Source: Terrimonas pollutisoli (lineage in GTDB: Bacteria > Bacteroidota > Bacteroidia > Chitinophagales > Chitinophagaceae). Taken from it: DNA of 64,000 bases. Positions within the stretch are counted from its first letter, which is position 1; every line of letters begins with the position of its first letter. The translations under genes were made by a program, and so were the position numbers. Shown piece after piece: positions 16,354-26,411 of the stretch. The notes beneath the pieces were generated by a model. The model saw nothing but the letters and a program-made list of their open reading frames with translations, did no database searches and was not told where the DNA came from. The DNA lies in the NCBI RefSeq assembly GCF_029360765.1, contig NZ_JARKNA010000014.1, positions 83,248 through 147,247 on the forward strand, written 5' to 3'.

Positions 16354-18282
16354 CTAATAATGCCAGCGTACAAATGCCTCGATAGCCGCATAATGAGTCA
16401 ACCCAAGGTCTGCATATAAATTCGCTGTAGCGGCATTTCTTTCCTCTGCCCGCTGCCAAAACTCTCTCGAATCACTCCCCTGGAAGGGTACTGAATCTTT
16501 TTGCGATTGGTGAATGAAAATACCAAAACGTTTTTTCATCACCTGGTCAGGACTCATGGGTACGGCCATTTCAATTTCTTCGATGTTCCATTCCTGCCAT
16601 GCTCCTTTGTACAACCACAACCAACAATCATTGATCCATTCATCACCGGCTGCTTTGATTCTCTTCAACGATTCCAATACAATATTAAAGCAGACCAGGT
16701 GCGTGCCATGTGGATCAGCAAAGTCGCCGGCGCAATAAACCTGTTGTGGTTGTATTTTCCGTAATAATTCCATTGTGATTTTTACATCCTTTTCACTCAT
16801 TGGCTTTTTTTCGATCGTGCCGGTTTCATAAAAAGGAAGATTTTGGAAGTGGATGTTTTCATCGGGAATACCAACGTAGCGACAAGTAGCTTTCGCTTCA
16901 CAGCGACGGATCAATCCTTTTATAGACCGGATAGTAGGTGTATCGATCTGGTTGGACTTTTTGGTGGCAATAAATTTTCGGGCGGCATTGAGAATCTTGC
17001 CAGATTTATCGGTATCGATGCCCGCTATTTCTTCAAACCCCACAGCAAAGTCCAAAAATCGGGTTACAAATTCGTCCGTCACCGCAATATTGCCAGATGT
17101 TTGGTAACCTACATGTACGTCATGCCCCTGGTCGTGCAATCGCTGAAACGTACCACCCATACTGATAATATCATCATCAGGATGCGGAGAGAAGAGAATC
17201 ACTTTTTTGGGGTAAGGTGATGAACGTTCAGGGTGGGCTGGTATTACCGCATTGGGTTTGCCACCTGGCCACCCGGTAATAGTGTCACGCAGCATATAAT
17301 AAACCTGCAGGTTTATTTCATAGGCATCTCCTTTTTCAACCAGTAAATCACTGAGGCCATATTCATTATAGTCGCTGTTTGTAAGACTGAGCAAAGGCTT
17401 CTTTAATTTCAAAGCCATATTTACCACCGCTTTCTTTACCATTACAGGTGTCCAGTCGCAGTCGCCGGTAAGCCACGGCGATTTATTCCTGGTCAATTCA
17501 GCAGCAGCAGTTTCGTCCATATGGAAGGTCACATCATCATGATTCTGCAACAGCGAAGCAGGCACTTGTTCGGTATCTTCTTCTTCAACCGCTTTTTTAA
17601 TAACCGGGGCTTTGGCAGGTCCCCAGGCCATCAGGATGATCTTTTTCGATTTCAGGATCGTGCTTATACCCATCGTGATCGCCAGGCGGGGGACTTGTGA
17701 AATGTTGGCAAATTCATACGAGTTTGCAATGCGGGTAGAGTTATCAAGAGTGATCAGTCTGGTTTTCGAATAAATGCCGGAGCCCGGTTCGTTAAATCCA
17801 ATATGCCCATTATTACCAATGCCCAGTATTTGCAAATCGATGCCTCCCGCTTCTTCAATCATTTTCTCGTATTGACTGCAATGGAGTTTGATATCTTCTT
17901 TTTTTATCTCACCGTTCGGAATATGAATATTTTTTGGTTTTATATCAACATGATCAAAAAGGTTCGATTTCATGAAGCGGTTATAACTTTGCAATGCATC
18001 ATTGTCGATCGGATAATATTCATCGAGATTGAAGGTGACTACATTCTTAAAACTCAGCTTTTCTTCCTTGTGCATCCGTACCAGTTCAGCATATAATGTT
18101 TTGGGAGTGGAGCCGGTTGCGAGACCTAACACACAGGTTTCATTTTTCTTTTGTTTCTCACGAATCAGGTTGGCTATTTCTTTTGCAACGGCTAAAGAAC
18201 CTTGTTTGAGATCGGGGTGAATTTTTACTGCAATTTTTTCAAAACTGTCAATGAGATTAATCGAAGAGACTTTTTTTGCCAT
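16354..18282 (-). CDS. nagB: glucosamine-6-phosphate deaminase fused to a PIG-L/LmbE-type deacetylase domain
   Basis: 642 residues, against about 240-270 for ordinary NagB. Residues 20-280 are a complete GlcN6P deaminase domain: GLATGSTPKTLY (53-64), FNLDEYYPI (84-92, catalytic Asp87), GIGNNGHIGFNEPG (154-167, His160 and Glu165). The deaminase converts GlcN6P to fructose-6-P plus ammonia. Residues about 360-600 are a PIG-L-type domain with FSPHPDDDIISMGG (364-377), HVGYQTSGN and CAGDFADPHGTH, the zinc-binding pattern of GlcNAc-type de-N-acetylases. The combination suggests deacetylation and deamination of amino-sugar phosphates in one chain, although the second activity is untested. It lies near SusC/SusD genes and within 20 kb of GH20 and glycosylasparaginase genes. 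Confidence 0.92.
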   Translation of the reverse strand: MAKKVSSINLIDSFEKIAVKIHPDLKQGSLAVAKEIANLIREKQKKNETCVLGLATGSTPKTLYAELVRMHKEEKLSFKNVVTFNLDEYYPIDNDALQSYNRFMKSNLFDHVDIKPKNIHIPNGEIKKEDIKLHCSQYEKMIEEAGGIDLQILGIGNNGHIGFNEPGSGIYSKTRLITLDNSTRIANSYEFANISQVPRLAITMGISTILKSKKIILMAWGPAKAPVIKKAVEEEDTEQVPASLLQNHDDVTFHMDETAAAELTRNKSPWLTGDCDWTPVMVKKAVVNMALKLKKPLLSLTNSDYNEYGLSDLLVEKGDAYEINLQVYYMLRDTITGWPGGKPNAVIPAHPERSSPYPKKVILFSPHPDDDIISMGGTFQRLHDQGHDVHVGYQTSGNIAVTDEFVTRFLDFAVGFEEIAGIDTDKSGKILNAARKFIATKKSNQIDTPTIRSIKGLIRRCEAKATCRYVGIPDENIHFQNLPFYETGTIEKKPMSEKDVKITMELLRKIQPQQVYCAGDFADPHGTHLVCFNIVLESLKRIKAAGDEWINDCWLWLYKGAWQEWNIEEIEMAVPMSPDQVMKKRFGIFIHQSQKDSVPFQGSDSREFWQRAEERNAATANLYADLGLTHYAAIEAFVRWHY

Positions 18283-18427
18283 TTCTTTTTATTTTCAGTT
18301 TATTCAGGATTCGAAGATATTAAAATGAGCGAAGGCCGGAAGGCCATTGATAATATTTATTTGCGGAATCGATTGTCCTGAAGAGTATAGGCAAATGATA
18401 TTTTGTAACCAGTTAAATTCATTTATT

Positions 18428-18973
18428 TTATTCAGGAGATAATAATTTTCGAAGCGCTTTTAGTGATTGATGAAAAAGATTGCGTGCCACCTGGTAGTTG
18501 ATCCCCATTATTTCACTTACTTCTTCATAATTGAGCTCCTGGTAGAATTTAAGATAAATGATTTCTTTTTGCCGGTTGGAGAGTTGCTGCATGGCGGCAA
18601 TTACTCTTGCAGTTTTTTCTTCACTATCGTGTTTGCTGATGAGCAAGGTTTCGTGACTGAATTCAAATCCGGTTTCCTCATGAATGGTTGTAAGTGCAAG
18701 GCCGGATTTTTTTTGGAGTGCCCGGAATAATTTATACTTAATCGCTTTAAACAAATACGCCTTTACCGACTGTACTTTTGTCTGGCTTTTGTTTTGCCAT
18801 AATTCTACAAACAATTCCTGGATACAATCTTCGAGCAAGTCCTGTTCGGAAGAAAATTTGCTTCCAAATTGAAAAAGTGGCTGATAATACCTTCGGAATA
18901 GCTTTCCAAAAGATTCGGTATCACCCTGTTTATAGGATTCCCATAATGCAGTATCAGGCTTATTACTAATCAC
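18428..18973 (-). CDS. ECF-type RNA polymerase sigma factor
   Basis: 181 residues with a GTG start at 18971-18973; the nearby ATG upstream is in another frame and hits a stop. Region 2 is seen in WESYKQGDTESFGKLFRRYY followed by QPLFQFGSKF and LEDCIQELFVELWQNK; region 4 in MQQLSNRQKEIIYLKFYQEL followed by NYEEVSEIMGINYQVARNLF, the helix-turn-helix that reads the -35. It is divergent from fecR and the STN-SusC gene, so it is the likely FecI-like partner. A TAGATTTG element lies at 19006-19013, suggesting transcription by the housekeeping sigma. Confidence 0.92.
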   Translation of the reverse strand: MISNKPDTALWESYKQGDTESFGKLFRRYYQPLFQFGSKFSSEQDLLEDCIQELFVELWQNKSQTKVQSVKAYLFKAIKYKLFRALQKKSGLALTTIHEETGFEFSHETLLISKHDSEEKTARVIAAMQQLSNRQKEIIYLKFYQELNYEEVSEIMGINYQVARNLFHQSLKALRKLLSPE

Positions 18974-19005
18974 AATATTCTCATCTGGTTTTGGCCTTAA
19001 AACCC

Positions 19006-19013
19006 CAAATCTA
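19006..19013 (-). promoter_or_regulatory. -7 element upstream of the ECF sigma gene
   Basis: On the minus strand this octamer reads TAGATTTG, an exact TAnnTTTG match, 33 bp upstream of the GTG start. No well-spaced TTTG -33 box was found, so this is a half-supported promoter. Confidence 0.35.
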
Positions 19014-19114
19014 ACTTATCTCGCAGGTTTCGTGTAGCAAAATAAAAAATCATATAAAAAATTAGTTACAAAAGTTCCCGTTCAGGTACTATTTTTAGCA
19101 GCGAAATACGTATT

Positions 19115-20119
19115 ATGGCGATGAATATCAAAAATATTGATGAGTTATTGTGCGATGATGGCTTCCTGGCCTGGTATTTTAAAACGGATCAGACTAAAAT
19201 AGTTTTTTGGGATAACCTTGTAAAGAATGACCCTGAACAAAAAAAACTGGTGGATGAGGCTGTAGAAATATTAGAAGCGATAAAAATCAAAGAAGGTGGA
19301 ACCGCAATAGATACTGATAAAGCCGAAAGCAGGCTTTTTGAAAGGATCAATCAATTTAATCCACGTCCCACGGCACAACTGGTGCCTTTAAAGGGTAGGC
19401 GACAATTGTTGCGGTGGGTTGCTGCCGCAATTATTTTAGTGACAGTTGGCTTTGGATTATATAAATATTTTCAGCCGGGGAAACCTGTTATTGAAACAAG
19501 ATATGCAGAAATCAGGAAAGAATCTTTGCCCGATGGCTCACAGGTTACCTTAAATGCTAATAGTGAAGTAACCTATGGCAAAAGCTGGGGAAAAGGAAAG
19601 GATAGGGAAATATGGGTAAAAGGCGAGGCTTTCTTCCAGGTGGAGAAGACTCCTAAGAAAAGCAGGTTTGTTGTTCATACAGGTCATTTTGATATTATCG
19701 TAACCGGTACTGAGTTTAATGTTGTAAACAGGAATGAGAAAACGAATGTATTACTCAAGGAAGGCAGCGTTCTTATCCGTGCTTCCAATGGAACTGAGAC
19801 ATCGATGAAGCCCGGTGATTTTGTTGAGTTCACTAACGACCGGTTGCAAAAAAAACCGGCAAAAGATATTCAGGTTTTAGCATGGAAAGACCGTAAATTT
19901 ATTTTTGAGAAGACGCCGATGAAAGAAGTGGGAGCCAACATCAGGGAGCTATATGGTTTCAACGTGAGGTTTGAAAATGATGCTATTGCTACTGACACTA
20001 TCTCTGGCATTTTGCCCAACGATAACCTGGATATTTTTCTGCAGTTACTTGAAACTGCGAAAAACTATGAGATCATAAAAACTGACCAGGATATTTTGAT
20101 CAAAACAAGGCGCCGATGA
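19115..20119 (+). CDS. FecR-family anti-sigma factor
   Basis: 334 residues. An N-terminal cytoplasmic sigma-binding part (FLAWYFKTDQTKIVFWDNLV) is followed by one membrane segment (about residues 106-122, VAAAIILVTVGFGLY) and the periplasmic FecR domain: TRYAEIRKESLPDGSQVTLN, WVKGEAFFQVEKTPKKSRF, VVHTGHFDIIVTGTEFNVVN and VLLKEGSVLI. A C-terminal secretin/TonB-short-like domain (KEVGANIRELYGFNVRFEND) is typical of the Bacteroidota form. It should hold the divergent ECF sigma until the neighbouring STN-SusC transducer signals. Only 25 bp separate it from the SusC start. Confidence 0.92.
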   Translation: MAMNIKNIDELLCDDGFLAWYFKTDQTKIVFWDNLVKNDPEQKKLVDEAVEILEAIKIKEGGTAIDTDKAESRLFERINQFNPRPTAQLVPLKGRRQLLRWVAAAIILVTVGFGLYKYFQPGKPVIETRYAEIRKESLPDGSQVTLNANSEVTYGKSWGKGKDREIWVKGEAFFQVEKTPKKSRFVVHTGHFDIIVTGTEFNVVNRNEKTNVLLKEGSVLIRASNGTETSMKPGDFVEFTNDRLQKKPAKDIQVLAWKDRKFIFEKTPMKEVGANIRELYGFNVRFENDAIATDTISGILPNDNLDIFLQLLETAKNYEIIKTDQDILIKTRRR

Positions 20120-20144
20120 ACAATTGACTGCTCAAAACTGCTTT

Positions 20145-23100
20145 ATGAGGGAAAAAAAACTGGCATTTTTCTTCTTGTTGTATTTGCCGGTAAGTATTTT
20201 AGTTTTTTTCAACAAAGTTGAAGCACAGGCTGTATTGGCGCTTAATAAAAAAAAATCGCGGCAAGCAGAGGCTAAATCATCTGCAGAAAAAAACATTCCT
20301 CCGAATCTTCAGCTAGAAAAGCAGACACTTTTTAATGCGCTGCGACAGCTTAATCAAACAAAAGGTATTTATTTTCTTTTTTCCGACAAATCATTTGGAG
20401 ATATCCTGGTTGATCCGGTTATGGATTATAAACAGCCGGTCGAGCAAATACTGCATGCCTTATTGAAAAACACAGATCTCAGCTTCAAAAAAATAGGCAC
20501 AAAAACCTTTATCATACTGCCTCTTAAGGACAAATCAACGGGAACTTCTTCCATAGAAATCGCTACCAATGATCCGGAGATGTCCAACCAGATACTGGAG
20601 ACCGGCAATCAGCAATCGGGCACAACAACACGTTTTATCCGGGGTAAAGTAACTACTACAGATGGCGTTCCGTTAGCCAATGTTAGTGTACTTATAAAAG
20701 GTACCGCCAAAGGGATAGTCACAAATGGCAATGGAGAATTTGATATCACCGGCAACCTGGGTGATGTATTGATCTTTTCTTTTGTCGGATATGAAAAAAA
20801 GGAGATAACAATTGAAAATGATATTCCTGGATTTTTAACGACAAAACTATCGGTGGCGGATAAGCAGATGGATGAGGTCATCATAACCTCATTAGGAGTA
20901 AAAAAATCACAAAGATCGGTAGGCTATTCTGCTAACACTATCACCGCTGAAGATCTTACAGCTTCGGGCAATACCAATTTTGCTTCGGCCCTGTATGGTA
21001 AAGCGGCCGGAGTTAAAATCAGTACAGCGCCGGGCGGTGCTACCAGTGCGGTACAGGTACAGGTAAGAGGGCTGAATTCACTTAATTATAACAGCCAGCC
21101 GTTGTACGTGGTGGATGGAATAGTGATCAGGAATGCCAATGAAAAAGGAATAAAAGGAATTAATAATGATAGCTACTGGAATGATCCGCGTATCCGGGGA
21201 AATGGGATTCTTGACATTAACCCCGCCGATATTGAAACACTCACCATTTTAAAAGGGGCCAGTGCAACAGCTTTATATGGATCTGAAGCAGCAAGCGGAG
21301 TTGTAGTGATCACTACAAAAAAAGGTAATAATAAAAAGGGTTTGGGCGTAGAGATAAACTACACCAACAATATTGAGCAGGTTGCTTTTTTACCAAAATA
21401 CCAGAATGTATATGGCCCCGGGGCTGACCGAACCACTAATTTATCAGAAGGGGCTACAGAGGAAGGATGGATAGAAGCAGACCTTAATAATGATCGTATC
21501 AACGAAAGCGTTCGGCCCAATTTCCGTTCCTATGCACAATTTGGACCCAAAATGGAGGGGCAGATTGTGCCCTGGTGGGATGGTGAAATGCGTTCTTATT
21601 CACCCCAGCCCGATAATTATAAAAACCTGTACCGTACCGGTTTTAATTCTATTTTAAATGCGGCCGTATCTCATCAGTCAGAGAAAGCCTCCTATCGCTT
21701 TTCATACACGAGAAATGATTATAAAGGAATACAGGTTGGCGGTGGATTGCAACGCAATACTTTTAATATTAATAGCAGTTTTAAAATAAATAATCAGCTA
21801 AGCACCGATGTTGTGGTAAGCTACATAAACAGCAAAGTACATAATCGTCCTTACCAGCTTACCAGGGTCATTGCTTCCTATTCAGGTTTTTTCAGCCGGG
21901 CGGAAGATGTGGCTCTTATGTTTAATAAATATAAAACATCGCAGGGGTATAAATGGGTACCCTGGGATCAGCAGCAACGCAATCCGGCTGAGGCATTGAG
22001 TTATGAAATGAAAAATGAAACCCTTGATCTGCTATGGACCCAGTTGCGTAATAGCGAAGATGAAAGCCAAAACAGGTTGTTAAGCAGCATTACTTTAAAT
22101 TATGATATTAACAAAGAGATGCACATCAGGGGAAGAATTGGCAACGATTATACTAATCTGAATATAGAAGGGAAAAATTACAATGAATACCCGCTTGCGT
22201 TTAACACCGTTAATAGCACAGGATCATATACAGTATCGGATGGAAGGTATTCTATTTTTTATGGAGACATTTTGTTTACCTATGCCAGGAAGGTTAACAA
22301 GAACCTGGATATTTCTTTTAATGGTGGTTACCAGGCAAGAAATGAAAAATATTATGACCAGGTTTCCAATACAAGCGGGGGACTGATAAAAGAAAATTGG
22401 TTCAGCCTCAATAACTCATTTAGCCCAATCATTGCTAATGCTAACCGGAGTTCTATTCTCAAATATGCTTTTCTTGGTTTTTTTAATGCAGGATATAAAA
22501 ACTATTTATTCCTGGAAGGAACAGCCAGGCAAGAATATTCTTCAACACTACCACCCGGTAATAACAGTTATTTCTACCCTTCGGTAAATACAAGCTTTGT
22601 TTTTAGCGATGCCTTTAAAATGCCTTCGTTTATTAATTTTGGAAAACTGAGAGCCTCCTATGGTATAGTAGGTAATGCTCCACCGGTCTACGCTTCGGGG
22701 ATAGCTTATACACAAACAACCCTGTCGACTGTTAACGGGCCCGTTGCATCACTTAGTACACAGATCAATGCAGGCAATAATAATATAAGACCCGAGAATA
22801 AATACGAAACGGAATTTGGGCTTGAAGCGAAATTGTTTAAATGCAGACTTGGTATTGATCTCACTTATTACAACAGCCGGACGATTGATCAGATAATACA
22901 ATTGACCGTTCCGGCGAGTACTGGTGCTGTTTCAAAACTGGTCAATGCAGGCAAGCTGCAAAGCGACGGGGTTGAGCTGGGATTGGATCTGGTGGCGATG
23001 AAAAAAAAGAATTTTAAATGGAATGCCCGGATGAATATGGCAATAGGCCACACGGTGGTTCGCCAACTGGATGGTGCTGTTAAACAGATAGTCTATTATG

Positions 23101-23900
23101 AAGGGGAACAAAATGCGATTCGAATTGTGGCTGAAGAAGGAAAAGCTGTAGGTGATATTTATGTGCATCCGCGGATGACAGACCAGGCTGGAAATTACGT
23201 AGTAGGTTCTAATGGCTTATATGTAATTGATAATACCAAATATGTAAAAGTTGGTAACGTGATGCCAAAGCTGACAGGAGGGATTGCCAATACGTTTATT
23301 TATAAAAACATTGCATTCAATTTTATGGTTGACTACCGTTTGGGTGGTCAGTTGGTATCACCTGCTTTAAAATATAATTTAGGTGCAGGGATCTATGAAA
23401 GCACTCTACAATACCGTGATGAAGAACATGGGGGTTTGCCTTATTACTTTAATAGTAACGGCGAAAAAATTTTATTAAACAGTCATCAATCGCTGGCGCC
23501 AAATGGTAGTAAAGTGTATCATGATGGGGTTATTTTAAAAGGAACAACTATTGCTGGAAAAGATAATGCCATGATCGTAGATGCAGCCTATTATTATATG
23601 AACATGTTTGGATGGGGGCCCGCCGCCCTGAATGAAGAAGGTGCTGTTTACAAGAATAGTTATATTAAAATGAGAGAAGCGGTGATCAGCTATACATTGC
23701 CTGCAAAGCTTGCCAACAAAATGCATTTTAATACGATAAGGTTTTCAATGATTGGAAGAAACCTGTTTTATTTCTGGCGTACATTGAAAAATCTTGATCC
23801 TGAAGCAACAATTGGAACTAACTGGACAAGGCAAAGTATTGATGACGGTACCAGTGCGGCAACGAAGAGCTATGGCTTTTCAATTAATCTTGGGTTTTAA
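20145..23900 (+). CDS. SusC/RagA-family TonB-linked outer-membrane transducer with STN domain
   Basis: 1251 residues from ATG 20145 (an upstream start at 20124 is less likely because MREKKLAFFFLLYLPVSILV is the signal peptide). Domain order: signal peptide; STN domain (about 55-110, LEKQTLFNALRQLNQTKGIY), which contacts FecR; carboxypeptidase-regulatory-like domain (about 165-240, IRGKVTTTDGVPLANVSVLI); plug (about 245-370, RSVGYSANTITAEDL and KGASATALYGSEAASGVVVI); then the 22-strand barrel ending in SYGFSINLGF. It imports an unknown ligand, probably an oligosaccharide or peptide, across the outer membrane with the SusD partner that follows, and signals to its own FecR/sigma pair. Confidence 0.95.
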   Translation: MREKKLAFFFLLYLPVSILVFFNKVEAQAVLALNKKKSRQAEAKSSAEKNIPPNLQLEKQTLFNALRQLNQTKGIYFLFSDKSFGDILVDPVMDYKQPVEQILHALLKNTDLSFKKIGTKTFIILPLKDKSTGTSSIEIATNDPEMSNQILETGNQQSGTTTRFIRGKVTTTDGVPLANVSVLIKGTAKGIVTNGNGEFDITGNLGDVLIFSFVGYEKKEITIENDIPGFLTTKLSVADKQMDEVIITSLGVKKSQRSVGYSANTITAEDLTASGNTNFASALYGKAAGVKISTAPGGATSAVQVQVRGLNSLNYNSQPLYVVDGIVIRNANEKGIKGINNDSYWNDPRIRGNGILDINPADIETLTILKGASATALYGSEAASGVVVITTKKGNNKKGLGVEINYTNNIEQVAFLPKYQNVYGPGADRTTNLSEGATEEGWIEADLNNDRINESVRPNFRSYAQFGPKMEGQIVPWWDGEMRSYSPQPDNYKNLYRTGFNSILNAAVSHQSEKASYRFSYTRNDYKGIQVGGGLQRNTFNINSSFKINNQLSTDVVVSYINSKVHNRPYQLTRVIASYSGFFSRAEDVALMFNKYKTSQGYKWVPWDQQQRNPAEALSYEMKNETLDLLWTQLRNSEDESQNRLLSSITLNYDINKEMHIRGRIGNDYTNLNIEGKNYNEYPLAFNTVNSTGSYTVSDGRYSIFYGDILFTYARKVNKNLDISFNGGYQARNEKYYDQVSNTSGGLIKENWFSLNNSFSPIIANANRSSILKYAFLGFFNAGYKNYLFLEGTARQEYSSTLPPGNNSYFYPSVNTSFVFSDAFKMPSFINFGKLRASYGIVGNAPPVYASGIAYTQTTLSTVNGPVASLSTQINAGNNNIRPENKYETEFGLEAKLFKCRLGIDLTYYNSRTIDQIIQLTVPASTGAVSKLVNAGKLQSDGVELGLDLVAMKKKNFKWNARMNMAIGHTVVRQLDGAVKQIVYYEGEQNAIRIVAEEGKAVGDIYVHPRMTDQAGNYVVGSNGLYVIDNTKYVKVGNVMPKLTGGIANTFIYKNIAFNFMVDYRLGGQLVSPALKYNLGAGIYESTLQYRDEEHGGLPYYFNSNGEKILLNSHQSLAPNGSKVYHDGVILKGTTIAGKDNAMIVDAAYYYMNMFGWGPAALNEEGAVYKNSYIKMREAVISYTLPAKLANKMHFNTIRFSMIGRNLFYFWRTLKNLDPEATIGTNWTRQSIDDGTSAATKSYGFSINLGF

Positions 23901-23919
23901 AAAAAACAGTATTATTCAG

Positions 23920-25515
23920 ATGCGGCGAATTTTGATTCATATAAGTTTAGCAGCATGGCTGATATGCAGCCTGGCAGGTTGTAAAAAAAGGCTCGAAGAG
24001 CTTTATTACAATCCGGATCAGACAACCCAGGCTTCTATTGAAAAGTTTTTTACAGAGATGCTCGACAATGACCGGGTTCGGCCTTCATATTGGGAAATAA
24101 GAACATTCACTGTGCTGCAAACCGGAGTTTATAGTCAATCAGTCGCCTATTTAAATACAAACACGGTTTATCAGCAAAACCCCAGCTATACGCAAGATCG
24201 TTGGAATGATTTTTACCGGCCCGGAGGTAACGGCGGCGGTGTCATGGCGCATTATCGTTCTATTGAGGCGGCTTATAATTCTTTAGAACCTCAACAACAA
24301 ACAGAAGCAAAGGTTTTTTTGGCGGCGGCTAAGGTTGTATTACTGGACCAGGCTTCACAGATGGTTGATTGCTGGGGCGATATTCCTTTTAGTGAGGCCG
24401 GAAGCCTTAATAGCTCGGGCGAAATAAAAATGGCGAAGTTTGATAGTGCTACTGCTATATACAACAATATCCTGGATGGTTTAAATGAAGCCGCTTATTA
24501 TTTTTCTCATCCGGTGCATTCCACTACTACACAACTTATATTCAACAAGCAGGATATACTACTAAGCGGTGATCTTGAAAAATGGCAACGCTATGCCAAT
24601 TCAATAAGGCTGCGGTTGCTAATGCGTATCTCTTTTTCAGACCAGGAAATGGCAAAAACAGAGGTAATGAAGATGTTGAATAACCCTTCTTTATATCCAT
24701 TGATTGATGGTGGTACGGGATATACACCAAAGGAGACTGATGTTTTGCTGCAACCACTAACCAATTTTACAGGTGATCTGCACAATGCATTTACAGAACT
24801 GACCAATTATTCAGCACCTGAGTTTTTATTGGATAAGGTAATGAAGCCAGCGGATGATCCACGAATACCTGTTATGTTTGATAAATACGGGCGCACTGTA
24901 AGTGATGTTTTTATTCCGAATACGGATTATAACGGGCTCACTGTTAATATGCCCATGGAACAGCAGCAGATCAATATCGGGAACTATGCAATATTGGATT
25001 CAGCTACTTTTTTATATAACAATAAATTGCCGGGTGTTGTAATAACTGCGCCGGAAGTAAATTTTTTAAAATCGGAAGCTTTTGAACGCTGGGGTGGTGG
25101 TGATCCGAAAACCTTTTATGACAAAGCGATAAAACAATCTGTTGCCTTTTATTATTACTTAAACAGCCTGAATATGACGACAAGGACTCCTTTGACCGCT
25201 CCTTCAGATGCGGAGGTTGATCTGTTTTTGCAAAACGCCCTTATTAACTATGGAGGAACGGCTGAAGAGAAACTGGAAAAAATATGGGTACAGAAATGGG
25301 TACATTATGGTTTCCTGCAATCGGTGCAAAGCTGGTCTGAATGCCGGAGAACAAAATATCCGCAACTAAGTTTTTATCCTTCAACCTTGCCGGGTTATGA
25401 AATGCCTCCATCAAGGCTGTTATATCCTGCCAGTGAAACATCGTATAATCCCAATTATTTATTGGTTAAAGACAAGGATACAAGAAACAGGAAAATATTT
25501 TGGGATGTAAAATAA
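23920..25515 (+). CDS. SusD/RagB-family (SusD-like 2) outer-membrane lipoprotein
   Basis: 531 residues from ATG 23920, 19 bp after the SusC stop; the open frame overlapping the end of SusC is a shadow. The signal peptide ends in LICSLAGC with the lipidated Cys near residue 20, followed by KKRLEELYYNPDQTTQASIE. Conserved SusD-like features include AAKVVLLDQASQMVDCWGDI (the helix bearing the TPR-like scaffold), LLMRISFSDQE and TAPEVNFLKSEAFERWG. It acts as the lid that captures substrate for the adjacent SusC channel. The ligand cannot be read from sequence, and no glycoside hydrolase is adjacent. Confidence 0.93.
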   Translation: MRRILIHISLAAWLICSLAGCKKRLEELYYNPDQTTQASIEKFFTEMLDNDRVRPSYWEIRTFTVLQTGVYSQSVAYLNTNTVYQQNPSYTQDRWNDFYRPGGNGGGVMAHYRSIEAAYNSLEPQQQTEAKVFLAAAKVVLLDQASQMVDCWGDIPFSEAGSLNSSGEIKMAKFDSATAIYNNILDGLNEAAYYFSHPVHSTTTQLIFNKQDILLSGDLEKWQRYANSIRLRLLMRISFSDQEMAKTEVMKMLNNPSLYPLIDGGTGYTPKETDVLLQPLTNFTGDLHNAFTELTNYSAPEFLLDKVMKPADDPRIPVMFDKYGRTVSDVFIPNTDYNGLTVNMPMEQQQINIGNYAILDSATFLYNNKLPGVVITAPEVNFLKSEAFERWGGGDPKTFYDKAIKQSVAFYYYLNSLNMTTRTPLTAPSDAEVDLFLQNALINYGGTAEEKLEKIWVQKWVHYGFLQSVQSWSECRRTKYPQLSFYPSTLPGYEMPPSRLLYPASETSYNPNYLLVKDKDTRNRKIFWDVK

Positions 25516-25553
25516 ACATTGACGGATCTTTTGCTTGCACAGAAGTGAGGGCT

Positions 25554-26411
25554 TCAGTTTTGCATTAGCTGCATATTTTGCCGGTATTCTTTTGGAGAGA
25601 ATCCCGTTATTTTTTTAAAGCTTTTGTTGAAATTGGAAATAGTTTTGAATCCACAACGTGAATATATGGCCGAAATATTCAGATCGGTATCCTGAAGGTC
25701 TTTACAGGCAGCGGATATTCTTATTTCATTTACATATTCCACAAAACTTTTACCGGTTCTTTTTTTGAATAACCTGCAAAAGGCAGGTTCTGTCAGGCTT
25801 GCCATGGAAGCTATTTCATGAAGGCTGATATCTTTTTGAAAATTTTCTGCTATATAATGATATACTTCCGCCAGCCGGTCTATCCCACTGTCATTTGACC
25901 GGGATGTGTTGTTATCATTGGTGATATAATCAACTTCTTTTGAAGTAGAAATGATGTGCAGTATTTCCATCAATCCTATTATTTTTTTAAATCCGTTTTT
26001 CTTAGCAAGCCTTTCCATTTTGGCGCCAACAATTTGCCGGGTAAGGCCTGTAATGTTTAAACCCCGGCTTGCTTTTGCAAACAGGCGGGCCAGTTCCTGG
26101 CTTTCTTTCAATGCATAAAAATCTTCAGAAAATGCATCTTTGTTAAAATAGGCGACAATGGAAGACGGTGGCAGGTCATTATTGTCACAGATCCATCTAT
26201 GTGGTAATGCTGAACCAACCAGAACTATGTCGCCCGTGTTAAACCGGGTTATCGTATCACCGACAACCTTTTTACCGGAACCTGATTTAATAAAGACAAG
26301 TTCTAATTCGGGATGACAGTGAAGGGGTGAAGTGAATCTTTTCTCATTGTGTTTCATTACAGCTATACAGCTATGCAATGCATGTGTTATATGCGTATGC
26401 AATACTTTCAT
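25554..26411 (-). CDS. AraC-family transcriptional regulator with cupin sensor
   Basis: 285 residues from ATG 26411; an open frame to 26468 adds 19 codons that do not resemble the family start. The N-terminal half has a cupin ligand-sensing pattern (FTSPLHCHPELELVFIKSGS and FNTGDIVLVGSALPHRW). The C-terminal 100 residues hold the double helix-turn-helix: DISLHEIASMASLTEPAFCR then LFKKRTGKSFVEYVNEIRIS and NISAIYSRCGFKTISNFNKS then FKKITGFSPKEYRQ. It is divergent from the second SusC gene across 442 bp containing a perfect palindrome, so it is the likely local regulator, perhaps responding to the imported sugar. Confidence 0.92.
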   Translation of the reverse strand: MKVLHTHITHALHSCIAVMKHNEKRFTSPLHCHPELELVFIKSGSGKKVVGDTITRFNTGDIVLVGSALPHRWICDNNDLPPSSIVAYFNKDAFSEDFYALKESQELARLFAKASRGLNITGLTRQIVGAKMERLAKKNGFKKIIGLMEILHIISTSKEVDYITNDNNTSRSNDSGIDRLAEVYHYIAENFQKDISLHEIASMASLTEPAFCRLFKKRTGKSFVEYVNEIRISAACKDLQDTDLNISAIYSRCGFKTISNFNKSFKKITGFSPKEYRQNMQLMQN

